The notes under the pieces were generated by a model. The model was given only the letters and a program-made list of their open reading frames with translations. It had not been told where the DNA came from and ran no database searches. Shown piece after piece: positions 41,980-50,875 of a DNA stretch of 64,000 bases (position 1 is its first letter; each line of letters opens with the position of its first letter). This DNA is from Streptomyces diacarni (lineage in GTDB: Bacteria; Actinomycetota; Actinomycetes; Streptomycetales; Streptomycetaceae), in assembly GCF_003323715.1 (NCBI RefSeq), contig NZ_QOIN01000019.1, positions 80,712 to 144,711 of the forward strand. Reading direction: 5' to 3'. A program made the translations under genes and the position numbers.

Positions 41980-42636
41980 ATGTCTCTTCATATGGTCTCG
42001 GTCATCGGCAGCAGCCCCGGCGTCGGCAAATCCACGCTGTGCCGTGCGGTCGCGGAATGGCTGGCCGAAACCGGCGCGTCCGTCGACCATTTCGAGGAGG
42101 CCGACATCCTCACCCGGGCGGCGTTCCGGCCGGTGGCCGAGGAGTTCGCCGGCGGTGAAGCCGCAGTCCGCCCTGAAACTTTGATCGAGTGCACGCGCGC
42201 CTACGTCGCCGAGATGGACGCGCGAGGCATGGACTACGCGGTGACGGACGCCCTCGTACCGTTCATCCCCTCTCTCGTGGCGTGGGGCCACGAGGAGCGG
42301 ACTCTCTCGCGCGTGACGAGCGAGCTGGTCCGGGTCTTGGAACCGGCGGTCCAGGTAACCGTCGTGTACGTCCACGACGATCCGACGCGGGCACTGCGCC
42401 GCGCGGTGCAGCGCGAGGGGGAGCCCTGGGCGGACTGGTACGTACGCAAACTCGCCGGTTCCCCCGGCACCAGGACAGTCCACGACCTCCCCTCGGCCGC
42501 CGCACACCTGCGTTTCGAGGCCGGCCTGACCCGCCGTCTCCTCGCCCGGACCCCGTGGCAGGTCCTGACGGTGGACGCGGGCACCCGCGACGCCCGCGAG
42601 GCCTTCGCCTACGTACGAGACCACCTGACGAAGTAG
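41980..42636 (+). CDS. P-loop kinase-like protein
   Basis: This is a 218-residue nucleoside-kinase-like P-loop NTPase. The Walker A motif is GSSPGVGKSTLCRA at residues 9-22. DALVPFIPSLVAWG and VTVVYVHDDPTRALRRAVQREG resemble the lid and strand regions of small-molecule kinases (deoxynucleoside or antibiotic kinases). A conserved WADWYVRKLA follows. The start could be ATG 41980 or 41992. It is divergent from the HxlR gene with a 187-base gap. The substrate is unknown. Confidence 0.75.
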   Translation: MSLHMVSVIGSSPGVGKSTLCRAVAEWLAETGASVDHFEEADILTRAAFRPVAEEFAGGEAAVRPETLIECTRAYVAEMDARGMDYAVTDALVPFIPSLVAWGHEERTLSRVTSELVRVLEPAVQVTVVYVHDDPTRALRRAVQREGEPWADWYVRKLAGSPGTRTVHDLPSAAAHLRFEAGLTRRLLARTPWQVLTVDAGTRDAREAFAYVRDHLTK

Positions 42637-42755
42637 CCGCCCCCAACACCGGCCGGCCCCGGGCCGCGGCATCCGCTGAGCTGCGCTGAGCACCACGCAG
42701 GCGCCTCGCATGCTGTGGCACGACGCGAGGTGTTCGCCAGGTGGGGGTGGGTGAC

Positions 42756-43874
42756 TCAGGAGGGGAGGGGGGCGCCGTTGCCGCGTAGTACGTCTCTCAG
42801 GTCGAGGATCAGGGGGAACACCTCGTGGTTCCGGTCCTCTCCTTGCTCGTCCCATGCGCGCTGCTCCGCCTCCACCGCCGTCCGGTCCTGTGCGAAGACC
42901 CGCTCGGTGAAGCGGCGGATGAACGGCCAGGCGAGAGGGAGCGCGCCCGGAACCGGCGGCTTGGCGATCATGAGCAGTCCGTACGCGCGAGTGACGCGCT
43001 GCTCCGCGTCTTCGGGTACGTAGGCCGCCCACAGGGAGAAGGCGGGGAGTTCCGTGTTCGTGGGAGCCAGACGGAGGGTTTGATACGGGTACTCGGTACG
43101 GATGGTGATGACGTCCGAACCCTTGCTGCCTCGGGGGCCCTTCGCGGACAGCAGTCCGGCGCCGAAGTCCTTCTTCCCCTTGCCGGAGGTGAACAGGTAG
43201 CGCGCCTCCACCGACTGCGGCCCCGCATCGTAGCCGAGCAGCTTGGGCTGGATGCGGCCGATGACGCCCCGGTGCAGGAACTGATGGTTCATGTCGAGCA
43301 GGTTCTCGTGCATGAAGGAGTAGTGGCAGTGCACGGCACGGGAGAACGTCATCGTCCTGTGCCGGGGCGAGGCGAACTCCGGCAGGTCGGGCAGTGGCGT
43401 CGCGGCCGCCTTCTCCGGTTCGCCGGGGAACACGAACACCAGGCCGTAGGCCTCCCGCACCGGGTAGGCACGCACTCCCCGCGGCGGTCGTTCCCCGCCC
43501 TTGGGCAGGTAGGGGATCTGACAGATGCGGCCGTTCCCCCGGTACGCCCACGCGTGGTAGCAGCAGCGGAGGGTCTCACCTTCCACCACGCCCATGCTCA
43601 GCGGAACCTGTCGGTGAGCGCAGCGATCCTCCAGGGCGTACACCGCTCCCTGCGCGCCCCGGTACAGCGCGAGGCGCTCACCTGCGAACGCGGCGGCGCG
43701 GGTCTCGCCTTTCGGCACCTCGCGGGAGAGGGCGACCGGATACCAGAAGTCCGGGCTGATTCCTACGCGCCGCAGATCCGTCACCGGCCGGGGCAGGGGA
43801 TCATCCGCAGCGGAAGAGCGTTCGTCCAGCCGTGGTGCGACCGGGGCACTGTCTGCGGCTGTCTCCTGAGTCAC
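42756..43874 (-). CDS. Orphan Rieske oxygenase
   Basis: This is a 372-residue Rieske non-haem iron protein that stands alone. Rieske ligands are in CAHRQVPLSMG and CCYHAWAYRG. The iron site is ENLLDMNHQFLHRG, with Asp and two His. It has a distinct long insert rich in Lys/Gly (TSGKGKKDFGAG) and a C-terminal hydrophobic and amphipathic part (LPLAWPFIRRFTERVF) that could touch a membrane. The start is GTG 43874, behind GAGGGAA; an upstream GTG at 43889 has no ribosome site. No reductase or ferredoxin gene is adjacent. It is divergent in sequence from the Rieske protein at 27 kb. Confidence 0.88.
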   Translation of the reverse strand: MTQETAADSAPVAPRLDERSSAADDPLPRPVTDLRRVGISPDFWYPVALSREVPKGETRAAAFAGERLALYRGAQGAVYALEDRCAHRQVPLSMGVVEGETLRCCYHAWAYRGNGRICQIPYLPKGGERPPRGVRAYPVREAYGLVFVFPGEPEKAAATPLPDLPEFASPRHRTMTFSRAVHCHYSFMHENLLDMNHQFLHRGVIGRIQPKLLGYDAGPQSVEARYLFTSGKGKKDFGAGLLSAKGPRGSKGSDVITIRTEYPYQTLRLAPTNTELPAFSLWAAYVPEDAEQRVTRAYGLLMIAKPPVPGALPLAWPFIRRFTERVFAQDRTAVEAEQRAWDEQGEDRNHEVFPLILDLRDVLRGNGAPLPS

Positions 43875-44069
43875 GAGATGTTCCCTCACCTGTAGGTCGC
43901 CGGTACGGGGGATCGCCGGTGCGTGGGGAGCGTCGCGCTCAGGGGGAGTGCGAGTTCGAGCCGGTCTCCCCGGCCACGTTGTCCTTCCCCGGTACCGTGC
44001 CGATGAGGCTCGCCCCGGCGAGTGACACAGGGGACCGACGCGACCCGAAGGCGCGTGCCCGGCAGTGCG

Positions 44070-44405
44070 TCAGGGTGTGTGCGGCCGGTCCCGGCGCCGG
44101 CCGGCACCCCGCTCATCGGCCGCCTCGTACTCGGCGGCGGCGTCCGCGTGGTCGTCGGGGAGTCCAGCGGTCTCCGTGTCGCTCGTGAACCCGGTGGCGA
44201 GGACGTAGTCGACGTCGACGTCGCGGTACTCGACGCCCGTGCTCACACGTTCGGGCAGGTTCCTTCGTACGCTGCGGGAGGTGGAGCGGCGACCCGGGGA
44301 ACCGTGAAACGTCACGCGGGTCTGCGGCTCTTCGGGGAAGCGCAGGCCGACTGCCCGCACCGAGGAGGTGAGCGAGATGTCGGGCGCCTGCTCACGCTGG
44401 TGCAT
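44070..44405 (-). CDS. Small hypothetical protein downstream of the repeat protein
   Basis: This is a 111-residue protein with no family I can name. The N-terminal half (SLTSSVRAVGLRFPEEPQTR, FHGSPGRRS, NLPERVSTGVEYRDVDVDY) looks conserved-type, while the C-terminus is charged. It starts 18 bases after the 11-residue-repeat gene on the same strand, so they are probably one transcript. The ATG has no obvious ribosome site, which fits translational coupling. Confidence 0.55.
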   Translation of the reverse strand: MHQREQAPDISLTSSVRAVGLRFPEEPQTRVTFHGSPGRRSTSRSVRRNLPERVSTGVEYRDVDVDYVLATGFTSDTETAGLPDDHADAAAEYEAADERGAGRRRDRPHTP

Positions 44406-44423
44406 GTCTGGCGCGTGCGCTGT

Positions 44424-45416
44424 TCATGGCGGCTCTCGCCTGCGTCCGCCGTCGCCGCGCTCGGCCGTACGCTTCGAGGCAGTGCGCTTGGCGCGACGCT
44501 CAGTTCGCCTGCCGGAGTCCTCCTTGCCGTCGGACGCGGAACCGGTGGAGGCGCCCCGCCGACGTGCGGTCTCCTCCCCGCCTCGCGCCGCCTCGCTGCC
44601 TCGCGCCGCCTCGCCGGCCGCGTCCCCTGCCGTCGCCTTCCCGACCGCGTCGCCACCCTCCTCGCCCACGACCTCCGCGGTCTCGCGTGCGCCCCGGCCC
44701 ACGTCCTGGACGGCTTCGCCGGCGCCCGCTCCGGCATCCTGGACGGTTTCGCCGGCGCCCTCACCCACGTCCTGAACGGCTTCGCCGGCACCCTCACCCA
44801 CATCCCGCACAGCTTCGCCGGCGCCGCCGCCAACGTCCCGCACAGCGTTGCCGGCGCCGCCGCCCACGTCCTGAACGGCGCTGCCGGCGCCCGCACCGAC
44901 GCTCTTGGTGGCTTCGCCCGCACCGTGTCCCAACTCGCCGACCGCCTGCCGGGCCCCGCCGCCGATTTCCTGAGCCGCGGCCCCCACACCCTGGGTGACC
45001 GCCTCCAGGATCTGCGGGTTCTTGTCGATGCTGCGCAGCACCCGGTCGATGATCCGTGCGACGTTGTCCAGCCGTACCTTCAGCAGCGCCTGTGCCTCGA
45101 CGCCCTTGATCTCGAGCTGGACGCGGCCGAGGTCGACGTCGGCGCCGACGTTGAGTTTGAGCAGGTCGAGAACCTCCGCCTGGAGCGAGACGCGGGCGCG
45201 CAGATCCTCGACGTCGAGGTGGATCTCGTCGACCTCGAGCTGAGGGACGTCGAGGAGGACGTCCGGGCCCTGGTCGGCGTCCTCACCGGCGGGAAGGAGT
45301 TCCCCCTCCTGCGGTTCCTGATCTCCCGCGTCCCTCTCGTCTCCCTCGTCCCGGAATCGGTCGTCCTCGTCGTCGACGTACCCGGCGTCGTCGTCACGCT
45401 GCTCTTCGTTCATCAC
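44424..45416 (-). CDS. Hydrophilic protein with ten 11-residue repeats (LEA/apolipophorin-like)
   Basis: This 330-residue protein has three parts. Residues 1-60 are very acidic. Residues 60-140 have a folded-looking region (LEVDEIHLDVEDLRARVSLQ, LLKVRLDNVARIIDRVL). Residues 145-254 are ten consecutive 11-residue units of the form GEAVQDVGEGA, with small residues and alternating acidic ones. The tail from 255 is highly basic (RRTERRAKRTASKR). Eleven-residue periodicity is typical of LEA and apolipoprotein-like amphipathic helices. There is no signal peptide. The GTG at 45416 or ATG at 45413 starts it. It may bind membranes or nucleic acid, or protect during desiccation; none of this is proven. 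Confidence 0.8.
   Translation of the reverse strand: MMNEEQRDDDAGYVDDEDDRFRDEGDERDAGDQEPQEGELLPAGEDADQGPDVLLDVPQLEVDEIHLDVEDLRARVSLQAEVLDLLKLNVGADVDLGRVQLEIKGVEAQALLKVRLDNVARIIDRVLRSIDKNPQILEAVTQGVGAAAQEIGGGARQAVGELGHGAGEATKSVGAGAGSAVQDVGGGAGNAVRDVGGGAGEAVRDVGEGAGEAVQDVGEGAGETVQDAGAGAGEAVQDVGRGARETAEVVGEEGGDAVGKATAGDAAGEAARGSEAARGGEETARRRGASTGSASDGKEDSGRRTERRAKRTASKRTAERGDGGRRREPP
44655..44984 (-). repeat. Ten 33-bp units encoding the 11-residue repeats
   Basis: The coding DNA has a 33-base period over ten units. The units are most alike in 44688-44885 (GSAVQDVGGGA to GEAVQDVGRGA). Outer units have diverged, which points to amplification from the centre. Confidence 0.8.
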
Positions 45417-45580
45417 GCGGCCTCGCTGTCCCTGGGGCGGGCGTCAGCAACAAGAAGGGCATACCAGCTGCTTTGCACTCGAATCCACTGTAAAGCGGAC
45501 TGTCCGCCCTGTCGTGGTGGAGCGTGCGCCTCCCGACGGGCGCCGCGGTCGAGCGCTGTGTGGGCCGCCCGGCGAGGCAG

Positions 45581-46264
45581 TCACCCGTTCGACGTCGACC
45601 CGGAGCGCGCGAGGCGGAAGCTGACATCGTCGATGCGGAAGGTCGGGTGACTGCGGCGCCGTACCGAGGCACGGCAGCTCCACTGCTCGTCGGACCAGCC
45701 GCCGCCACGGAGCACCCGGTAGCTGCCGTACACCTCGGCGTCGTAGACGTCCCAGCACCAGTCCCACGCGTTGCCCAGCATGTCGTACAGGCCCCACGGA
45801 TTCGCCTGCTTGCCGCCGACGGGGTGAATGCGTTCTTTCGAGGTCACGCGGTACCAGGCGATGTCGTCCAGCCGGCCGTAGCGCGGGCCCGTGGTGCCCG
45901 CACGACAGGCGTGCTCCCACTCGGCCTCCGTCGGCAGTCGGTACCCGTCGGCGGAGGCGTCCCACTCGGCCACGTCGTCGTCGGCACCGAGGTGGTACGC
46001 CGGCGTCAGGCCCTCCCGCCGGGACAACGCGTTGCAGAAGCGGACCGCGTCCCACCACGAGACGCCCTCGACGGGCAGCCGGTCGCCCTGGCCCGTGCTC
46101 GGCCGCCGACCGGTGACCTGTACGTACAACAACTGGGTGACCGGGAACACCGACATCCGAAACGGCGCGACCTCGACCGGCCAACTGCGCTGCGTCCGCC
46201 GATCCGACAGCATCACCCGCCCCGGCGGAACGTCGACCATCTCATTTCCCGACCCCGTGTCCAC
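45581..46264 (-). CDS. Formylglycine-generating-enzyme-like (SUMF1 domain) protein
   Basis: This is a 227-residue protein of the SUMF1/EgtB-like FGE-sulfatase fold. Typical parts are FPVTQLLYVQVTG, LPVEGVSWWDAVRFCNALS, YRLPTEAEWEHACRAGT, LYDMLGNAWDWCWD and RVLRGGGWSD, ending RLARS. The pair of Cys residues of true formylglycine-generating enzymes cannot be matched, so sulfatase activation is doubtful. The start is GTG 46264 or, more typical for the family, the ATG at 46240 (MVDVPPGRV). It stands alone. Other roles of the fold include C-S bond formation and protein modification. Confidence 0.85.
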   Translation of the reverse strand: MDTGSGNEMVDVPPGRVMLSDRRTQRSWPVEVAPFRMSVFPVTQLLYVQVTGRRPSTGQGDRLPVEGVSWWDAVRFCNALSRREGLTPAYHLGADDDVAEWDASADGYRLPTEAEWEHACRAGTTGPRYGRLDDIAWYRVTSKERIHPVGGKQANPWGLYDMLGNAWDWCWDVYDAEVYGSYRVLRGGGWSDEQWSCRASVRRRSHPTFRIDDVSFRLARSGSTSNG

Positions 46265-46891
46265 AGCAGGTCACTCTAACGGTGTATGCGCACCGCTCCC
46301 CGAGGTGCCGCCGGCTCCGTGCCGGCACTACGGATCACGCGTCCGTGACGGCTTCTTGCGTCGTGGCGCCTGCGGAGCGGAGTGGTGGGTGGAAGCCGTC
46401 ACCGAATCTGCCGACCCGCTCGATCGCGGCGGGGCGAAACCGCCGAACAGCACTTCGGGGCCGTCGGGCGTCGCGTGCTCGGGGCCGATCGGCCCCGACT
46501 CGTCGCCGTACGGCGCTCCGGCCACGTCCTGCGCAGCGCGTCCATCTGCCCCTCGAGTCGGCGGCCTCGGCGGCGGATGTCATGTGCCGCCCCTCCGTGG
46601 CTCCGCGCGTCCTGCGCGGGCCCGCTCCCGTTCCGCGGCGTTGTTCCAAGAGGTTCCAAGAGAGCGCCTTGTGCGGAGTGCGGTGGCCGTGGCGCGGGCG
46701 GCCGGCCGGTCCCGGACAACGCCGCTTCGGCGCGGGCCAGTTGCTCGGCACCGCGGCGGCGCGGGCGAGGTGCCCTCGCGTCGAGCCGCCGTCCTCGGGG
46801 TCGAGTAGCCCTCTGACCTCGCACAGTAAAGTTTTCTATGCCGTGGCCCAATCTATTGTGGTGGTACTCAAACTCGGTTAGCTTCTCCGCC
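46265..46891. other. 627-base region without a convincing gene
   Basis: Several frames are open, as expected at this GC content, but none has a homologous-looking protein, a good start and ribosome site. The last 80 bases (46810-46890) are AT-richer, with CAATCTATTG at 46850-46859, and probably hold the promoter of the PuuR-like gene. A minus-strand frame at 46328-46525 has ordinary-looking composition but no family I know. Confidence 0.5.
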
Positions 46892-47461
46892 GTGAGCACA
46901 GACCCCGTCACGGCCCGGACTCCGGGCGAGCGCCTGCGCAGTCGACGACGCGCCCTGCAACTCACCCTCAGCGACGTCGCTGCCCGAGCCGAGGTCACCG
47001 AGGGCCACCTCTCCTCCATCGAGCGCGGCCGTTCGAACGCGAGTGTGCTGACCCTGCAGCGGATCTGCGCGGTGCTCCGGCTCAACGTCGGAGACCTCTT
47101 CGCGCAGACCGAGTCCTCGGTCCAGCCCGTCCTGCGGTTCCGCGACGCCAAGGGCGTGGCGTTCGGCGAGGGCGCCTCGAAGATCAAGCTGACGCCCGCA
47201 CACTTCGACCACCTCGAACTCCTCCTCGGTCACTTCGGGCCGGGCGGGTCGACGGGCGTCGAGCCCTACACGCACGGCGATTCCGAGGAGGTCCTCCTCG
47301 TCATCGCCGGCGAGGTCGAGGTCACGATCGACGGCGAGACCCACGCTCTGTCGACCTTCGACTCGATCCACTACCGCAGCAGCCAACCGCACCGCGTCGT
47401 GGAGAGCACGGGCGCCGAGGACGCGCGTGTCCTCTGGGCGATGTCCCCTCCGACCTACTGA
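46892..47461 (+). CDS. XRE-cupin transcriptional regulator (PuuR-like)
   Basis: This is a 189-residue regulator with an N-terminal XRE HTH (LTLSDVAARAEVTEGHLSSI then ERGRSNASVLTLQRI) and a C-terminal cupin sensor (YTHGDSEEVLLVIAGEVEV, FDSIHYRSSQPHRV). The architecture is that of PuuR, the putrescine-pathway repressor. The GTG at 46892 is preferred over an ATG 18 codons earlier that lies in AT-rich promoter DNA. It is followed by an FAD amine oxidase like PuuB, which supports a polyamine or related amine as ligand. Confidence 0.88.
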   Translation: MSTDPVTARTPGERLRSRRRALQLTLSDVAARAEVTEGHLSSIERGRSNASVLTLQRICAVLRLNVGDLFAQTESSVQPVLRFRDAKGVAFGEGASKIKLTPAHFDHLELLLGHFGPGGSTGVEPYTHGDSEEVLLVIAGEVEVTIDGETHALSTFDSIHYRSSQPHRVVESTGAEDARVLWAMSPPTY

Positions 47462-47630
47462 CCCGCTCTTCCCTCCGCCCCCGCCGTCGAGGCGCGACGT
47501 CTCCGACGCGCAAGACGCCGCCATGGCCCGGCACCGTCCGACCGTGTCGCCTCGGCCCGGCACCGCCCGCGCCGCCGCGGCCCGTCCGGCCGGGACACCA
47601 GTAATCCGGCAACCGTCGAGGAGACAGGTA

Positions 47631-49199
47631 ATGACCACGTATCGCAACGGCGAGGTCTCGCACTGGATGCGGAACTCCGACCGCCCGGGCTCTTCCGCAC
47701 GAAGCGAAGCCGCAGCCGCCGTAGACGCCGCAGCCGCCGCGAACGCCGGAGAGGCCGCAGACGCTGCAGAGGCACCCAGAGCAGCGGAAGCTCCGCAGGC
47801 CTCTCGAACCGCCGCCGGCGGCGGCGACGACGCGAGCACCACGCCGCCCGCGCTGCCGACCGGGAACCAGGACCTCGTCATCATCGGCGGCGGACTGACC
47901 GGGCTGTGGGCGGCGTACTACGCCTCACTCGAACACCCCGACTGGGCGATCACCGTTCTCGAAGCCGAAGAGGTCGGCTACGGCGCGAGCGGCCGGAACG
48001 GAGGCTGGCTCTCGACTCTCATCCCCGGTAACAGGGCCGTCTACGCCAAGTCCGTCACCGCTGCCCGAGGCAGCGGACTCGAAGCCGTGCGCGCCTTCCA
48101 GCAGGCCATGTTCACAGCGATCGACGAGACCCTGGCCGTGCTCGACGCCGAGGGCATCGACGCCCACCAGGCGCAGGGCGGCAACCTCAAGGTCGCGCAG
48201 ACACCGGCAGGGATGGAGCGCATCCGCGCGACCTATCAGGGCGACCTCACCTACGGGTACTCGACGGACGACGTGCGGCTGCTGTCCGCCGCCGAGACGC
48301 GGGCCCGCGTCAACGTCGACAACGCGGTCGGCGGCATCTTCTACGAGCGCACGACCGCGGTCGATCCCGCACTGCTCACCCGGGGACTCGCCGCTGTGGT
48401 CGCCGCCCGCGGTGTGCGGATCTGCGAGAACGCGCGGGTCAGCCGCATCGGCGCGGGCTGCGCCGTGACGAACCGGGGTGCGGTGCGCGGCACGACCATC
48501 CTGTCCTGCCTCGAGGCGTACTCGGGCACGATCGGCGGGGACGCGCCCGGCCTCGGCGCCCGCCAGGTGATCCCGGTGAACTCGTCGATCATCGTCACGG
48601 AACAGCTGCCCGAGGAGACGTGGGCGCGGATCGGCTGGGAGGGCCGGGAGTGCCTCAGCGATTCCGCGCACACCTTCGTCTACGCCCAGCGCACCGCCGA
48701 CGGGCGGATCGCGATCGGCGGCCGCGGGTCCCCCTACGCTTTCAACTCGGGCACGCCGGGCAGCGGCGCCGTCGACGAGCGGACCGTCGCGCAGCTGCGG
48801 CACAAGCTGGGGGCGCTCTTCCCGGGGTTCGACATGCCGATCGCCCACGCCTGGCGCGGAGTCATCGGCGTCACCCGCGACTGGTGCGCGGGCATCTACT
48901 TCGACCCGCACCAGCGCATCGGCGTCGCCCGCGGCTATGCCGGGCACGGGGTGACGGCGACCCAGCTGGCCGCCCGCACGCTCCTCGACCGTGCCGAGGG
49001 CAGGACGACCTCCCGTACCGAACTTCCGTGGAACGACCACGACTCCGGGCTCTGGGAGCCCGAGCCGGTGCGCTGGCTCGGCGTCCACGCGATGTACCGG
49101 CTGTTCGAGGCCGCCGACGGCTGGGAGCACTCGCGTCGCGCGGAGCGGACCTCGCTCATCGCCCGCTTCGGCTCACGGCTGGCAGGACTCCACGAGTAA
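47631..49199 (+). CDS. FAD-dependent amine oxidase (gamma-glutamylputrescine-oxidase-like)
   Basis: This is a 522-residue flavoprotein of the DAO/glycine oxidase class. The FAD-binding loop is VIIGGGLTGLWAAYYAS with acidic ELEAEE, then GYGASGRNGGWLS, which is characteristic of PuuB/OrdL-type enzymes. Unusually, an alanine-rich insert of about 50 residues (positions 20-70; AAAAVDAAAAANAGEAADAA) separates the conserved beginning MTTYRNGEVSHWMRNSD from the FAD domain. The start has GAGGAGACAGGTA upstream. It is in an operon with the POT transporter gene, 21 bases downstream. It would oxidise an amine produced or imported by the locus. Confidence 0.9.
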   Translation: MTTYRNGEVSHWMRNSDRPGSSARSEAAAAVDAAAAANAGEAADAAEAPRAAEAPQASRTAAGGGDDASTTPPALPTGNQDLVIIGGGLTGLWAAYYASLEHPDWAITVLEAEEVGYGASGRNGGWLSTLIPGNRAVYAKSVTAARGSGLEAVRAFQQAMFTAIDETLAVLDAEGIDAHQAQGGNLKVAQTPAGMERIRATYQGDLTYGYSTDDVRLLSAAETRARVNVDNAVGGIFYERTTAVDPALLTRGLAAVVAARGVRICENARVSRIGAGCAVTNRGAVRGTTILSCLEAYSGTIGGDAPGLGARQVIPVNSSIIVTEQLPEETWARIGWEGRECLSDSAHTFVYAQRTADGRIAIGGRGSPYAFNSGTPGSGAVDERTVAQLRHKLGALFPGFDMPIAHAWRGVIGVTRDWCAGIYFDPHQRIGVARGYAGHGVTATQLAARTLLDRAEGRTTSRTELPWNDHDSGLWEPEPVRWLGVHAMYRLFEAADGWEHSRRAERTSLIARFGSRLAGLHE

Positions 49200-49220
49200 C
49201 CCGACTTCCAGGACGACACC

Positions 49221-50702
49221 ATGACAGTGACACCACCGCGACCGCGGCTCGCCGCCCCGAACGCGTCCCGTGCCGTGCCCCGCGCGATCTGGAGCATGGC
49301 GTTCACGGAACTCTGGGAGCGCTTCTCCTTCTACGGCCTCCAGGGCATCCTCTCGTTCTATCTCCTCTACTCGCTCGACAAGGGCGGACTCGACCTCGGG
49401 GCCTCCGCTTCGGCGGGCATCGTCGGTGCCTACGGCGGCGCCGTCTACCTCGCGCAGCTCGTCGGCGCCTGGATCGGTGACCGGCTCGTCAGCCCCAAGT
49501 GGGTGGTGCTGTGGGGTGGCGTGATCATCGCCTGCGGGCACGTTCTGCTCGCGGCCTGGCCCGGGTTGACCGGTCTCGGCGTCGGCCTGGTCCTCATCAT
49601 CCTCGGCACGGGAGCCCTCAAGACCAACATCACCTCGATCGTCGGGTTCCTGCTCGACGGCCAGTCCGACGCCAAGCGTGACGCCGGGTTCTCCTACTTC
49701 TACATGGCGATCAACGTCGGCGCCGTCGTCGGGCCGCTGAGCACCGGTTTCGCACAGAACCAGTGGGGTTTCCACTACGGCTTCGGGCTCGCCGCCATCG
49801 GCATGCTCGCCGCCATCGTCCAGTACGCGCTCTCGCTGAAGAACCTGCCCGAGCGGGCGGGACAGGTGAACAACCCGCTGCCCTCAGGCAAGCTCCTCGC
49901 CCCGATCGGCTACACGCTCGCCGCGCCCGCCGTCATCGTGGTGAGCGCGCTGGCCGGATGGCTCACGGCGGAGAACCTGTCGAGCGTCGTCACGATCGTC
50001 GCCCTCGTCGCCGCGGCCGGATACTTCGCCGTCATCCTCTCCTCGTCCAAGGTGACCAGTGACGAGAAGAAGCGGGTGAGCGCCTACCTGCCGCTGTTCC
50101 TGCTCTCCGGCATCTACTTCGGTTTCCTCTTCCAGAAGTTCACGGCGATCTCGATCCTCATCACCGACCGGGTCGACCTCGACATCGGTGGGTGGTCGTT
50201 CCCCGTCGCCTGGATCACGACGGTCAGTCCGCTCTCGGCCGTGCTCATCACGCCGCTCGTCGCACGCCTGTGAGGGAGTCTCGGGCGACGACAGCCGGGC
50301 CCTGCGGCGAAGTTCGCGATCGGGCTCATACAGATCGGCGTCGCCTACTTCTTCCTCCTCGCCGTGTCGACCATCACGGGGAACGGGACGATCCCGCTGT
50401 TCCTCATCCTGGCGTTCATGGCGCTCGCCGGGTCGTCCGAGGTCTTCGTCGGGCCGATCGGGCTGGCGTTGGCGACGAAGATCGGGCCGGCGAAGTTCGG
50501 GGCGCAGATGGTCGGGCTGAACTTCCTCACCCTGGCGCTCGGGTCGTCGCTGTCCGGCCTGCTCGGCCAGCTGTTCGCCGCGATCCCGAGCAGCGCCTAC
50601 TTCTCGATCGTCGCAACGTCCGCGGTGGTCCTGGGCGGAGCACTGCTGCTCGCCCGAAAGCCGTTGAACACGTGGCTCCACGCGGGCGTGAGCGCTCCGT
50701 AG
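49221..50702 (+). pseudogene. POT-family peptide transporter with in-frame TGA
   Basis: The full frame encodes about 493 residues of a proton-coupled oligopeptide transporter. Signatures are ELWERFSFYG, FSYFYMAINVGAVVGP and, after the break, FVGPIGLALATKIGPAKFGAQ. At 50271-50273 a TGA interrupts the frame at codon 351, directly after TPLVARL. The frame stays open and homologous from GSLGRRQPGPAAKFAIGLIQ on, so there is no frameshift. Intact members usually have Trp here, so the change is likely TGG to TGA. The gene follows the FAD oxidase by 21 bases. As it stands the product would lack the last four helices. A sequencing error or readthrough is the alternative. Confidence 0.85.
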
Positions 50703-50765
50703 CGGACGTCCCGCGGCAGCCGCCCGTCGGGGAGCGAGGAGGGTGCTGATCGAGGAGCGAGGAGG

Positions 50766-50794
50766 GGCCCGGGCCGTGACGGGCGGCCCGGGCC
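50766..50794 (+). terminator. Terminator after the POT gene
   Basis: GGCCCGGGCCG (50766-50776) and CGGCCCGGGCC (50784-50794) form a perfect 11-base stem with a seven-base loop, about 60 bases after the full-length stop. Confidence 0.65.
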
Positions 50795-50875
50795 GTGACC
50801 CTTCGTCCATGGTTGTACGATCATGCCCGCGACGACCGGCATGCGGTGGTCGGGGGCTGAGGCGGGGAGAGCGGC

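Noticed and set aside
46335..46751. Possible minus-strand gene in the 46.3-46.9 kb gap
   Set aside because: No family motif, no ribosome site and Arg/Pro-rich composition; a decayed gene cannot be excluded.
50766..50799. GGCCCGGGCCGTGAC repeated twice, seen as a possible operator pair
   Set aside because: The two copies together form a perfect 11-base hairpin directly after a gene, so a terminator is the simpler reading.
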